A stretch of DNA of 64,000 nt from Paenibacillus timonensis (GTDB taxonomy: Bacteria; Bacillota; Bacilli; Paenibacillales; Paenibacillaceae): assembly GCF_022427145.1 (NCBI RefSeq), contig NZ_JAKSXN010000009.1, positions 1-64,000 on the forward strand, written 5' to 3'. Numbering within the stretch: position 1 is the first letter of the stretch; the number at the start of each line of letters is the position of its first letter. The notes beneath the pieces were generated by a model. The model saw only the letters and a program-made list of their open reading frames with translations. It ran no database searches and was not told where the DNA came from. Shown here one piece after another: positions 34,090-42,045 of the stretch. Position numbers and translations under genes: made by a program.

Positions 34090-35217
34090 ATGATTAAAGA
34101 GGAACGCGTCATCGGACAATTTTTGGAACTGGTGCAGATCGACAGCGAAACGAAACACGAGCGCCAGATCGCCGATGTCTTGAAACGCAAATTCAGCGAA
34201 TTGGGGCTGGACGTCGTCGAGGACGGTTCGCAGGCGGAAACGGGACATGGCGCCGGGAACCTGATTGCCACGCTGAAAGCAAGCGAAGGCGTGTCCGCCG
34301 AACCTTTCCTGTTCACCTGCCATATGGACACCGTGACCCCGGGCAAAGGCATCAAGCCGGTCGTTGGCGAAGACGGGTGGATTCGCAGCGACGGCACGAC
34401 GATCCTCGGGGCAGATGACAAAGCCGGCGTAGCGGTACTGCTGGAGCTGATTCAAGTGCTTCAGGAGGAGCAAATCCCGCACGGCCAAATCCAATTCGTC
34501 ATCTCCGTCGGCGAGGAGTCGAGCCTGCGCGGGGCACGGGCACTGGAATCGCGGTACGTGGACGCCAAATTCGGGTTTGCGATCGACACCGGCGGCGAAG
34601 TGGGCACGATTTGTGTAGGCGCGCCTACGCAGGCGCGGGTCGAGATCGAGATTTACGGCAAAGCCGCCCATGCCGGGGTAAATCCCGAGGACGGCATTAG
34701 CGCGATTCAGGTGGCCGGCAAAGCGCTGGCTCGAATGAGTCTGGGACGAATCGACCCGGAGACGACGGCCAATATCGGCAAATTCGAGGGCGGCGGCGCC
34801 ACCAATATCGTTCCGGATCACGTTACTTTATATGGTGAAGCGCGCAGCATGTCCCAGGAGAAAGTCGATAAGCAATTACGGGAAATGAAAGAAGCCGTGG
34901 AATCCGCTTGCCGCGACTTTGGTGCCAAAGGGGAATTCCGCAGCGAGGTGTTGTACCGGGCGTTCCGGATACCCGAGGAGGCTCCCGTACTGCGGATTGC
35001 CAAGCAAGCGGCGTCCGTGCTTGGACTGCCGGGGACGACGTTTACGACGGGCGGCGGCAGCGACGCGAACGTCTTCAACAGCCTGGGGATTCCAACCGTA
35101 AATTTGGCCATCGGCTATGAGGACATCCACACGACAAACGAAAGAATCAAGAAGGACGATATTGTCAAAACCGCGCAGTTTGCGCTGGAGATCGTCCGTC
35201 AATCCATATCCTCTTAG
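34090..35217 (+). CDS. M20 family metallopeptidase (PepT-like, YqjE)
   Basis: Cytosolic zinc peptidase of the tripeptidase-T/YqjE branch. The 375-residue product has metal and catalytic motifs CHMDTV, GADDKAG, GEESSLRG and DTGGE, a lid domain (about residues 175-290) and HTTNERI at the C-terminus. ATG 34090 follows GAAAGCGAGGAAAG. The substrate is probably a small peptide; acetyl-ornithine or carboxypeptidase activities cannot be excluded. It ends in a strong terminator. Confidence 0.9.
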   Translation: MIKEERVIGQFLELVQIDSETKHERQIADVLKRKFSELGLDVVEDGSQAETGHGAGNLIATLKASEGVSAEPFLFTCHMDTVTPGKGIKPVVGEDGWIRSDGTTILGADDKAGVAVLLELIQVLQEEQIPHGQIQFVISVGEESSLRGARALESRYVDAKFGFAIDTGGEVGTICVGAPTQARVEIEIYGKAAHAGVNPEDGISAIQVAGKALARMSLGRIDPETTANIGKFEGGGATNIVPDHVTLYGEARSMSQEKVDKQLREMKEAVESACRDFGAKGEFRSEVLYRAFRIPEEAPVLRIAKQAASVLGLPGTTFTTGGGSDANVFNSLGIPTVNLAIGYEDIHTTNERIKKDDIVKTAQFALEIVRQSISS

Positions 35218-35239
35218 ACGATAACGCGAATAATAGGAT

Positions 35240-35272
35240 GCCCGGTGCGGGATCAAGCACCGGGCTTTTTTT
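35240..35272 (+). terminator. Terminator after the M20 peptidase
   Basis: GCCCGGTGC pairs with GCACCGGGC, followed by seven T. Confidence 0.93.
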
Positions 35273-35304
35273 GCAAGATGACATTCGTTTCCTAGAGGTT
35301 CGTT

Positions 35305-35868
35305 CTAATGCAGCACGGTGGCCGGTTTGATCGGGAAATGACGAACCTGCGTTTGGTTCCATTCGGTATGCCAGCCTGAGGTCTGAATCAGATTCAAGGC
35401 ATGGTGGAAGTCATCTAAATATTTGCAGATTTTCTCCTGCTCCGTTTTGGGCGGGTGGTACAGCTGGATTCTTCGCTTCAAATTGGCGATGGCCAGCTGC
35501 AGGTAACAGGAGGCCGCACCGAAACGGGCTGCAGCGAAATCGGGATGCCGCTCGGCAATCGTTTCAAAAATGGGGGCTGCTTCGTCATACCGTCCCTCAT
35601 CGTAGCAGATCTCAGCCCAAATCAGGCTAAGTTCTAACAATGGGGGGGAGGGTTCGCGAAGCAGGCGAGATTCCATCTGCATTAGCCGTTCCTTGGCTAG
35701 TGCGACATAACCTTCTTTATACAAGGATTGTACCAGCTCGCTGAGCAAATAATTGTCCGTTTGTCCCGCCAGCTGTTCGGCGACGTCAAGCCGCCCGGCC
35801 GTTACGGCGGTTTGAATCATTTCTACGAGTTTACCCATATTTTGAGGTTGTCCGGTAGGACTACGCAT
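35305..35868 (-). CDS. TPR-like helical protein, unknown function
   Basis: The gene is not a named family. The 187-residue product is mostly helical, with tetratricopeptide-like spacing: LVQSLYKEGYVALAKERL, LIWAEICYDEGRYDEAAPIF and FGAASCYLQLAIANLKRRI each fit a TPR pair. It has no signal or membrane segment. ATG 35868 is preceded by AGGAGGGGGTGAATT inside the end of the MciZ-like gene, with only three bases between the two genes. Cotranscription with that gene makes a role in sporulation or division plausible but unproven. Confidence 0.8.
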   Translation of the reverse strand: MRSPTGQPQNMGKLVEMIQTAVTAGRLDVAEQLAGQTDNYLLSELVQSLYKEGYVALAKERLMQMESRLLREPSPPLLELSLIWAEICYDEGRYDEAAPIFETIAERHPDFAAARFGAASCYLQLAIANLKRRIQLYHPPKTEQEKICKYLDDFHHALNLIQTSGWHTEWNQTQVRHFPIKPATVLH

Positions 35869-35871
35869 AAT

Positions 35872-36051
35872 TCACCCCCTCCTAATATTAACCGGAATAA
35901 CCGTGACTGAATAACTAGTTTTATAGGATTGGATCAAATCGGAGAGTTTGGCCTCGGGTCCTGCTTCTTTCATCCACTGGGATAACAGGATGCGGATTTG
36001 CCAGGCTTTGCCCTGGGCGCGTAAGCGGTTCGCCGTGAAATAGCTTTTCAT
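35872..36051 (-). CDS. mciZ: MciZ-like mother-cell inhibitor of FtsZ
   Basis: A 59-residue protein whose middle, GKAWQIRILLSQWMKE followed by LSDLI, resembles the B. subtilis MciZ core GKAWEIRAKLKEY...VKDWI. MciZ binds the FtsZ C-terminal subdomain and caps filaments in the mother cell. The start is ATG 36051 behind AAAGGAG; the frame is open to 36093 but without a ribosome site. A roughly 20-residue C-terminal extension beyond the usual 40 is present. A sigma-E-like promoter lies upstream on the same strand, which fits mother-cell expression. It is read divergently from nudF. The identity is by motif and should be confirmed. Confidence 0.7.
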   Translation of the reverse strand: MKSYFTANRLRAQGKAWQIRILLSQWMKEAGPEAKLSDLIQSYKTSYSVTVIPVNIRRG

Positions 36052-36076
36052 GAGGGGGCTCCTTTCCGAACAGGTT

Positions 36077-36085
36077 TGGTATAAT
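36077..36085 (+). promoter_or_regulatory. Extended -10 promoter of nudF
   Basis: TGGTATAAT at 36077-36085, identical to the element before dxs. It lies 75 bases before the nudF start. Confidence 0.5.
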
Positions 36086-36088
36086 AAC

Positions 36089-36116
36089 ACCATATGTCCA
36101 GTGCGGACAAGTTATG
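36089..36116 (-). promoter_or_regulatory. Candidate sigma-E promoter of mciZ
   Basis: On the minus strand CATAACT (-35) and CATATGGT (-10) are 13 bases apart, close to the sigma-E pattern, with the start codon 38 bases downstream. It overlaps the region just after the nudF -10. Confidence 0.45.
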
Positions 36117-36159
36117 AATGGATGGAATGGCTTTTTTGCCGAATAAAGGAGGAAATGAG

Positions 36160-36726
36160 ATGTCAGCTAACGATAAATTAATCGAAACCACCGTCTCAAC
36201 GGAGCAGATATTTAACGGGAAAGTGATCTCCCTTCAGATCGATACGGTAAAGCTGCCGGACGGAACGACGGCAACCCGCGAAATCGTGAAGCATCCGGGG
36301 GCTGTGGCCGTGTTGGCGGTGCATGAGGGGCGCTTGCTGCTGGTTGACCAATACCGTCAGGCGATGGGCCGATGCGAATTGGAGATTCCTGCGGGGAAAT
36401 TGGAGAAAGGGGAAGAACCTGCGGAAGCGGCGGTTCGCGAGCTTCAGGAAGAGACCGGATTTCGCTGCGATAAACTGACGCATTTGCATTCGTTTTACAC
36501 CTCCCCGGGGTTCGCGGATGAAATCATTCATCTTTATCTGGCCGAGCAGTTGAGCGCCGGGGAAATGTCGCCGGATGAGGATGAATTCCTCGAGGTCCGG
36601 GAGGCGACGCTGGAGGAGGCACTTGACCTGATTGCCGAAGGGCGTATTGCCGATGCCAAAACGATTATGGCGGTATATATTTGGCAACTCAGGAACACGC
36701 GCAAATCGGCGGGGAACGGGATATGA
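36160..36726 (+). CDS. nudF: ADP-ribose pyrophosphatase (Nudix)
   Basis: Hydrolyses ADP-ribose to AMP and ribose 5-phosphate. The 188-residue protein has the Nudix box AGKLEKGEEPAEAAVRELQEE-TG near residues 85-108 and the ALLHSF/YTSPGF segment of the ADP-ribose subclass. ATG 36160 follows AAAGGAGGAAATGAG; the upstream open frame to 36118 has no ribosome site. It overlaps the next gene by four bases (ATGA), so the two are translationally coupled. Confidence 0.94.
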   Translation: MSANDKLIETTVSTEQIFNGKVISLQIDTVKLPDGTTATREIVKHPGAVAVLAVHEGRLLLVDQYRQAMGRCELEIPAGKLEKGEEPAEAAVRELQEETGFRCDKLTHLHSFYTSPGFADEIIHLYLAEQLSAGEMSPDEDEFLEVREATLEEALDLIAEGRIADAKTIMAVYIWQLRNTRKSAGNGI

Positions 36727-37931
36727 GCGAACGTTCCGATACCGCTTCCGACCAACTGACGACTCTGTTCGCCGATTTACATATTCACATCGGGCGAACC
36801 GGGCGGGGGGAGCCGGTCAAGATCAGCGGCAGCCGCAATCTTACTTTTGCCGGGATCGCAAAGGAGGCGGCGCAGCGCAAGGGCATCGGGCTCGTCGGCA
36901 TTATCGACTGCCATGCGCCCGGGGTTCAAGAAGATATCGAACTGTGCCTGCAGCGGGGCGAAATGCAGGAGCTGAAGGACGGAGGCATCGCCTATCAAGG
37001 GACGACGATTCTGCTTGGCAGCGAGCTGGAAATCCGGGAGCCGGGGATGGGACCGGCCCATTTGCTTGCTTTTTTCCCCCATCTGGAAACGATTCGCGGC
37101 TTCACCGGTTGGCTTAAGCCCAGAATGAAGAATGTCGGTTTGAGCTCGCAGCGCGTGTACGCGCCCGCCGTCACCTTGCAGGAGGAGGTTTATGCCCGGG
37201 GCGGCATGATCATCCCTGCCCATATTTTCACGCCGCATCGCAGCATTTACGGGAGCTGCGCGCCACGGATGTCGGATGTGCTGGATCTTTCCCTGATCAG
37301 CGGAGTGGAACTCGGACTTAGCGCCGATACCGACATGGCCGGGTTGATCAGCGAGCTGGATCCGTTTACGATCTTGACCAATTCCGACGCTCACTCGCTA
37401 GGCAAAATCGGGCGGGAATACAATGAGCTGCGTCTTAAGGAAGCAAGTTACCTGGAATTCGTCAAAGCGCTGCGGCGCGAGGATGGGCGGAACGTGGCCG
37501 GCAACTACGGTCTGAATCCGCGTCTTGGCAAGTATCACCGCACCTATTGCAGCAATTGCAACTATATCATCGACGAGGCGGAGGCCGCCGTGGAGCGCTG
37601 TCCTTATTGCGGCAGCCCGAAGCTGGTAAGGGGCGTGCTGGACCGTATCCGCTCGATCGCGGATCGAACGGAGCCAAAGGTTCCGGCCCATCGACCGCCG
37701 TATCATTACCAGGTTCCCCTGGAGTTTATCCCGGGCCTGGGACCGGCTAAATTAGAGCTCTTGCTGGACAAGTTCGGCACGGAGATGAATATTTTGCATC
37801 GCGTCCCGGAGGCAGAGCTGGCCGAGGCGGGGGGAGCCGAACTGGCAGAGCGTATCGTATTGGCCCGCAGCGGCAAGCTGGAGCTCAGTGCCGGGGGCGG
37901 TGGGATTTACGGCAAAGTGAAGAAATCCTGA
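36723..37931 (+). CDS. Endonuclease Q family protein (YqxK-like)
   Basis: A 402-residue protein with an N-terminal PHP metal-dependent phosphoesterase domain (DLHIHIGRT; HAPG; HIFTPH; TNSDAHS), a zinc ribbon (CSNCNYI...CPYCGSPK, about residues 282-310) and a C-terminal helix-hairpin-helix segment (FIPGLGPAKLELLL). This is the endonuclease Q layout. Characterised archaeal and Bacillus members nick DNA 5' to deaminated bases. It starts at ATG 36723 inside the nudF stop region. An older name is YqxK. The activity here is inferred from domain order. Confidence 0.88.
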   Translation: MSERSDTASDQLTTLFADLHIHIGRTGRGEPVKISGSRNLTFAGIAKEAAQRKGIGLVGIIDCHAPGVQEDIELCLQRGEMQELKDGGIAYQGTTILLGSELEIREPGMGPAHLLAFFPHLETIRGFTGWLKPRMKNVGLSSQRVYAPAVTLQEEVYARGGMIIPAHIFTPHRSIYGSCAPRMSDVLDLSLISGVELGLSADTDMAGLISELDPFTILTNSDAHSLGKIGREYNELRLKEASYLEFVKALRREDGRNVAGNYGLNPRLGKYHRTYCSNCNYIIDEAEAAVERCPYCGSPKLVRGVLDRIRSIADRTEPKVPAHRPPYHYQVPLEFIPGLGPAKLELLLDKFGTEMNILHRVPEAELAEAGGAELAERIVLARSGKLELSAGGGGIYGKVKKS

Positions 37932-37959
37932 TTTGCCGGAAGCGAACGGAAAGAAGCAG

Positions 37960-37988
37960 GCATAGGTGGGCAGGCTTGTTCATAGTTT
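37960..37988 (+). promoter_or_regulatory. Candidate sigma-E promoter of spoIIM
   Basis: GCATAGG at 37960-37966 and CATAGTTT at 37981-37988 are 14 bases apart. spoIIM is sigma-E-dependent in B. subtilis. The match is moderate. Confidence 0.4.
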
Positions 37989-38029
37989 TAGGGTAGGACC
38001 CTATAGAACAAGCTAGGAGGCAAAATTCG

Positions 38030-38656
38030 ATGCTGCATCCCATTCGCCATACGCTCAAAGACCAAACGCCGCTTTATGTTTTTGTTTCCGTGCTGTTTTT
38101 GATGGGCGTCGTTTTCGGCGCTTTGATGGTCAATGCTTTGACCTTGGAACAACAACAGGATATCTCCCGTTATTTGGGCGATTTTTTTCTTTCGATTAAC
38201 GAGGGCGGAGCCGAGTTCCAGCCGCAGACGTTTTGGGACGTGGCCGCCTTGCATTTGAAATGGCTTGGATTGATCTGGCTGCTAGGGTTATCCGTCATCG
38301 GACTCCCAGGCATCCTGATCCTCGATTTCTTAAAAGGGGTGCTGATCGGCTTCACGGTCGGCTGCCTGGTCGGCCAATATACCTGGAAAGGGCTGCTGTT
38401 TGCCCTCGTTTCGGTTGCTCCGCACAATCTGATCGTCATCCCGGCATTGCTTATCGCCAGCGTGGCGGCCGTCGGCTTTTCGCTGAACATCATCCGTTCC
38501 CGTGTCCTGATGAGCCGCACGGGCCATGCCACCCGTCCGTTACTTTCTTACACAGGGCTGACGCTGGTCATGGCGGCGGTGCTGCTCGCCGTATCCTCGT
38601 TCGAAACTTGGGTGACGCCGGTGCTGATGAGCTGGGTTACGCCTTTGATCGCTTGA
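38030..38656 (+). CDS. spoIIM: Stage II sporulation protein M
   Basis: Membrane scaffold of the SpoIID-SpoIIM-SpoIIP engulfment complex. The 208-residue protein has five hydrophobic segments (about residues 17-38, 75-95, 98-116, 125-150, 172-195) and the APHN motif typical of SpoIIM. ATG 38030 follows CTAGGAGG. It lies between the endonuclease-Q-like gene and fur, as in Bacillus. Confidence 0.93.
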   Translation: MLHPIRHTLKDQTPLYVFVSVLFLMGVVFGALMVNALTLEQQQDISRYLGDFFLSINEGGAEFQPQTFWDVAALHLKWLGLIWLLGLSVIGLPGILILDFLKGVLIGFTVGCLVGQYTWKGLLFALVSVAPHNLIVIPALLIASVAAVGFSLNIIRSRVLMSRTGHATRPLLSYTGLTLVMAAVLLAVSSFETWVTPVLMSWVTPLIA

Positions 38657-38710
38657 ATGGGCGGTACGTCGGCCCGGGTTTGCCGGGGAGAGCCGACTCT
38701 AGCAAAATGT

Positions 38711-38740
38711 TTGACTTTGTTGAATAACTCCCCCTATAAT
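38711..38740 (+). promoter_or_regulatory. Sigma-A promoter of fur
   Basis: TTGACT at 38711-38716 and TATAAT at 38735-38740 with 18-base spacing. It places the true start at ATG 38799, not at the ATG within the -10 region. Confidence 0.75.
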
Positions 38741-38798
38741 GAAAGAAGTGGTTATAGAACTTTTTTTGGATGTGCGGCAAGGCTGGGGGAGGGATAAC

Positions 38799-39272
38799 AT
38801 GGAAGCAAAGATCGAAAAAATCAAACAGCAGTTACAATCCCACGGTTACAAATTGACGCCCCAGCGGGAAGCCACGGTACGCGTATTGCTCGAAAATGAA
38901 GATGATCATCTCAGTGCGGAAGATGTTTTCATGCTCGTCAAGGACAAGGCGCCGGAAATCGGCCTGGCCACGGTCTATCGAACATTGGAATTGCTCAGTG
39001 AGCTTCACGTCGTGGAGAAGATCAACTTCGGCGACGGAGTAGCCCGGTACGATCTGCGTACCGATACGACAAAACATCATCACCACCATTTGATCTGCGT
39101 TCAATGCGGGGCTATGGATGAAATTCGCGAGGATTGGCTTGGACCGTTAGAGGAACGCTTGGAGAAGGAATTCAATTTTACGGTGCTCGATCACCGGTTG
39201 GATTTTCAGGGCATTTGTTACCGCTGCAAGGACAAGAACAACGACTCGCCGGGAACAGGCAATAAGAAATAA
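38799..39272 (+). CDS. fur: Ferric uptake regulator Fur
   Basis: Iron-responsive repressor. The 157-residue protein has the winged helix (LTPQREATVRVLLENEDD...GLATVYRTLELL) and the metal-binding dimer domain with HHHHHLICVQCG and a second CxxC pair (CYRC), which form the structural zinc site. ATG 38799 follows GGGGGAGGG. A longer frame from 38739 starts inside the promoter and is rejected. PerR or Zur are the alternatives; position before yqzK-xerD supports Fur. Confidence 0.92.
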   Translation: MEAKIEKIKQQLQSHGYKLTPQREATVRVLLENEDDHLSAEDVFMLVKDKAPEIGLATVYRTLELLSELHVVEKINFGDGVARYDLRTDTTKHHHHHLICVQCGAMDEIREDWLGPLEERLEKEFNFTVLDHRLDFQGICYRCKDKNNDSPGTGNKK

Positions 39273-39285
39273 GATCATTAAGCCG

Positions 39286-39318
39286 AGCTCTTTACGGCCC
39301 TGCCGTAGGGAGCTTTTT
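39286..39318 (+). terminator. Terminator after fur
   Basis: A 13-pair stem, AGCTCTTTACGGC with GCCGTAGGGAGCT (two G-T pairs), is followed by TTTTT. Confidence 0.85.
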
Positions 39319-39459
39319 ACGTTGCCCCCGCGAAGCGAAGGCAGCTGGAACGATTCAGCCTATTTCGCATACTCGCCGGCCCCTCACTATATACTGAATA
39401 CATAGGGGCGTCCAAGCAGGAGCCTAGACGCCGGACGAACGATTGAGGGGATGGGGCTA

Positions 39460-39696
39460 ATGGTTATCTCGCTTCGCAAATGGCTGAGATCGGGGAAATA
39501 TTTGATCCTATTCGTCGCACTTGCGTATACTTTTTATAAGGCGCTGGGACTGTTGGACGATTATGTGTTTCGGGAGGACAAGTACCGCGTTCCCGAAGGC
39601 TCGGCGGTGAAGGTATTCCGGGAAGGCGTTTCGGGCAGCGCCGAGATGGAGACAATGACGGAGCGGCTTAAGTTGTTTTTTTGGTATGGAGAGTAG
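39460..39696 (+). CDS. YqzK-like small membrane protein (DUF4227)
   Basis: A 78-residue protein with one hydrophobic helix (about residues 12-28), followed by a soluble tail. The KALGLLDDYVFREDKYRVPEG stretch and place between fur and xerD match YqzK of Bacillus (DUF4227). ATG 39460 is chosen because GAGGGGATGG is spaced for it; ATG 39451 lies inside that site. Function is unknown. The 187 bases before it hold the fur terminator and no clear promoter beyond a TATACT at 39390. Confidence 0.82.
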   Translation: MVISLRKWLRSGKYLILFVALAYTFYKALGLLDDYVFREDKYRVPEGSAVKVFREGVSGSAEMETMTERLKLFFWYGE

Positions 39697-39804
39697 TCCG
39701 ACGCCAAGAGCAGCAGGGAAATCCCGGCATGATGTGGAATTAGAATGAGGTAAGGCGGATGGATACCCTATAGTTTTCGACAACCTAGAAAGGAGGCGCA
39801 ACGC

Positions 39805-40776
39805 ATGGAACGGGATGCGGCCTCTTTTATTTCATTTTTGGCCGGGCAGCGGGGGTTAAGCGAAGCGACTCGGGAATCCTATGCGCGGGATCTGAAGCAA
39901 TACATAACTTATTTGCAGGACAAGCAGATCGACGACTATCGTCTAGTGACCCGCGCAGGAATGCTGCTCTATTTCGCTTCCCTTAAAGAACGCGGCAAAG
40001 CTCCGGCGACGATACAGCGCGTATCCGTAACCCTTCGCGCTTTCTTTCAGTATTTGCTGCGGGAACGGCGGATTGACCAGGATCCCTTTGTGATGCTGGA
40101 GGTGCCGAAAGTGGAAAAAAGGCAACCGCAAACGCTGACCATCGAGGAAACAGAGCGGCTGCTGGATACGCCGAAGCCCGATTCGCCGCTAGGCCTAAGA
40201 GATAAGGCGATGCTGGAGTTGCTTTATGCGACCGGCATCCGCGTTTCCGAGCTGATCTCGCTGAATACGGACGACGTGAATCTGGAGCTCCGTTTTCTCC
40301 GCTGCTCCGGTGAGCGGGGGAAAGAACGGATCATCCCGTTTGGCGGCGTTACGGCGGAATGGCTGGAGCTGTATTTTCGGGAAGGACGTTGCCGTTTGAT
40401 CGAAGCCGAAGGGGAGAACCCGGCCTTATTCCCGAATCGCCGAGGTGGACGGATTAGCCGCCAAGGCTTCTGGAAAGTGATTAAGAAATATGGTCAGGAA
40501 GCGGGGATTACGGCCGATATCACGCCGCATACGCTGCGCCATTCCTTCGCCGTCCATCTATTGGAACGGGGGGCCGACGTGTGGACGGTACAGGAGCTGC
40601 TTGGCCACTCCGATGCGTCGACGATTCAAATGTACGTGAACCGTTCCAGGCCTAATCTCAAAACGGTTTACGACGCCTTTCATCCCCGGGCCAAACGCGG
40701 CTCGGGGGAGCCGGAAGCCACGGAGGAAGCAACACCAAAGGACAGGCAGAATGTTTTCCCTAAAGGCAAGGGATAA
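39805..40776 (+). CDS. xerD: Site-specific tyrosine recombinase XerD
   Basis: With XerC resolves chromosome dimers at dif. The 323-residue protein has an N-terminal SAM-like DNA-binding domain (to about residue 95) and the catalytic domain with Arg146, HTLRHSFAVHLLERG, LLGHSDASTIQ and nucleophile Tyr277. The tail past HPRAKRG (about 25 residues) is longer than usual and charged. ATG 39805 follows AAAGGAGG. The deoB neighbour is the normal Bacillus order, so this is the housekeeping Xer rather than a phage integrase. Confidence 0.95.
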   Translation: MERDAASFISFLAGQRGLSEATRESYARDLKQYITYLQDKQIDDYRLVTRAGMLLYFASLKERGKAPATIQRVSVTLRAFFQYLLRERRIDQDPFVMLEVPKVEKRQPQTLTIEETERLLDTPKPDSPLGLRDKAMLELLYATGIRVSELISLNTDDVNLELRFLRCSGERGKERIIPFGGVTAEWLELYFREGRCRLIEAEGENPALFPNRRGGRISRQGFWKVIKKYGQEAGITADITPHTLRHSFAVHLLERGADVWTVQELLGHSDASTIQMYVNRSRPNLKTVYDAFHPRAKRGSGEPEATEEATPKDRQNVFPKGKG

Positions 40777-40809
40777 CTAAAGCTGCATAGATTAAAGGAG
40801 TGATAGAAG

Positions 40810-41997
40810 ATGCAAAACGGAAACCGTTTTAGAAAAATGACCGTCATCGTTCTAGACAGCGTGGGAATCGGCGAGCTGCCGGACGCCAAAAAATTCGGCG
40901 ACGAGGGTGCGCATACGCTAGGGCATATTTTGCATACCGTGCCCGGTACGAAGCTGCCGAACCTGCAAAAATTAGGACTAGGCAATATCGCGGAACTGCC
41001 GAACTTAAGCCCGGTGGACGAACCGACGGCTTACTTCGGCAAAATGGCCGAGATTTCTTCCGGCAAGGATACGATGACCGGCCATTGGGAATTGATGGGG
41101 CTGAAGATCGAAACGCCGTTCCAAACGTATCCGAACGGATTTCCGCGCGATTTGATCGCCCGATTCGAGCAGGAAACGGGCCGTAAAATCATCGGGAACA
41201 AGCCGGCCTCGGGCACGGAGATCCTGGTGGAGCTTGGGGAAGAGCATATGAAAACCGGCAACTGGATCGTATATACCTCGGCGGATAGCGTGTTCCAAAT
41301 CGCCGCCCATGAAGAGATCATCCCGCTGCCGGAACTTTACCGGGCTTGCGAAATCGCTCGCCGGTTAACCCTTGAGCCGGAACATTCCGTCGGGCGCGTC
41401 ATCGCCCGTCCGTTCGTCGGCCAGCCGGGCAACTTCCAACGCACGCCGAACCGCCACGATTACGCGGTGAAGCCGCCGGAACCCACCGTGCTGAACGCCC
41501 TAAAGAACGCCGGGAAAGAAGTCGTGGCTGTCGGGAAAATCGGCGATATTTTCTCCGGGGAAGGGATTACCGCCTCGTATCCGACGAAGAGCAACCAGCA
41601 CGGAATCGAGGAAACGCTGCAGCGAATCGGACAGAATTTCTCCGGCATACTGTTCACGAATCTGGTCGATTTCGACTCCTTGTACGGACATCGCCGCGAC
41701 CCGCAAGGCTATGCCCGTGCCCTGGAGGAATTCGATGCCGCGTTGCCGGATTTGCTGAAGAACGTGGGCGAGAACGACCTGCTGGTCATTACCGCCGACC
41801 ATGGCAACGATCCGATTCATGCCGGAACGGACCATACGCGCGAATACGTGCCGCTGCTCGTCTACGGGCCAAGCCTGAACAAGCCGGGCAGCCTGGGCGT
41901 CAGAGCCACTTATGCCGATTTGGCGGCGACGATCGCCGACAATTTCGGGGTGCATGCCACCGAGCACGGCAAGAGCTTTTTACACGAACTCGTATAG
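40810..41997 (+). CDS. deoB: Phosphopentomutase
   Basis: Interconverts ribose (or deoxyribose) 1- and 5-phosphate in nucleoside salvage. The 395-residue alkaline-phosphatase-fold enzyme has [12 protein letters not shown], the metal site [14 protein letters not shown] and ADHGNDP...[12 protein letters not shown] 40810 follows AAAGGAGTG. It begins the deoB-punA-pdp group and is 33 bases after xerD, so it may share the xerD transcript. Confidence 0.96.
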   Translation: MQNGNRFRKMTVIVLDSVGIGELPDAKKFGDEGAHTLGHILHTVPGTKLPNLQKLGLGNIAELPNLSPVDEPTAYFGKMAEISSGKDTMTGHWELMGLKIETPFQTYPNGFPRDLIARFEQETGRKIIGNKPASGTEILVELGEEHMKTGNWIVYTSADSVFQIAAHEEIIPLPELYRACEIARRLTLEPEHSVGRVIARPFVGQPGNFQRTPNRHDYAVKPPEPTVLNALKNAGKEVVAVGKIGDIFSGEGITASYPTKSNQHGIEETLQRIGQNFSGILFTNLVDFDSLYGHRRDPQGYARALEEFDAALPDLLKNVGENDLLVITADHGNDPIHAGTDHTREYVPLLVYGPSLNKPGSLGVRATYADLAATIADNFGVHATEHGKSFLHELV

Positions 41998-42045
41998 AGG
42001 GAGTTCAAAAAGCGAGCGTTTATTATAGACTTGGAGGATTTCGAT

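Noticed and set aside
32986-34821. A 611-codon open frame on the minus strand
   Set aside because: It runs antisense through bkdB, lipB and the M20 peptidase gene, whose plus-strand products are clearly recognised. It has no ribosome site or family resemblance, and is a by-product of GC-rich third positions.
39805-40776. XerD-like gene as a phage or island integrase
   Set aside because: It sits in the ancestral fur-yqzK-xerD-deoB order, with no attachment site or phage gene nearby.
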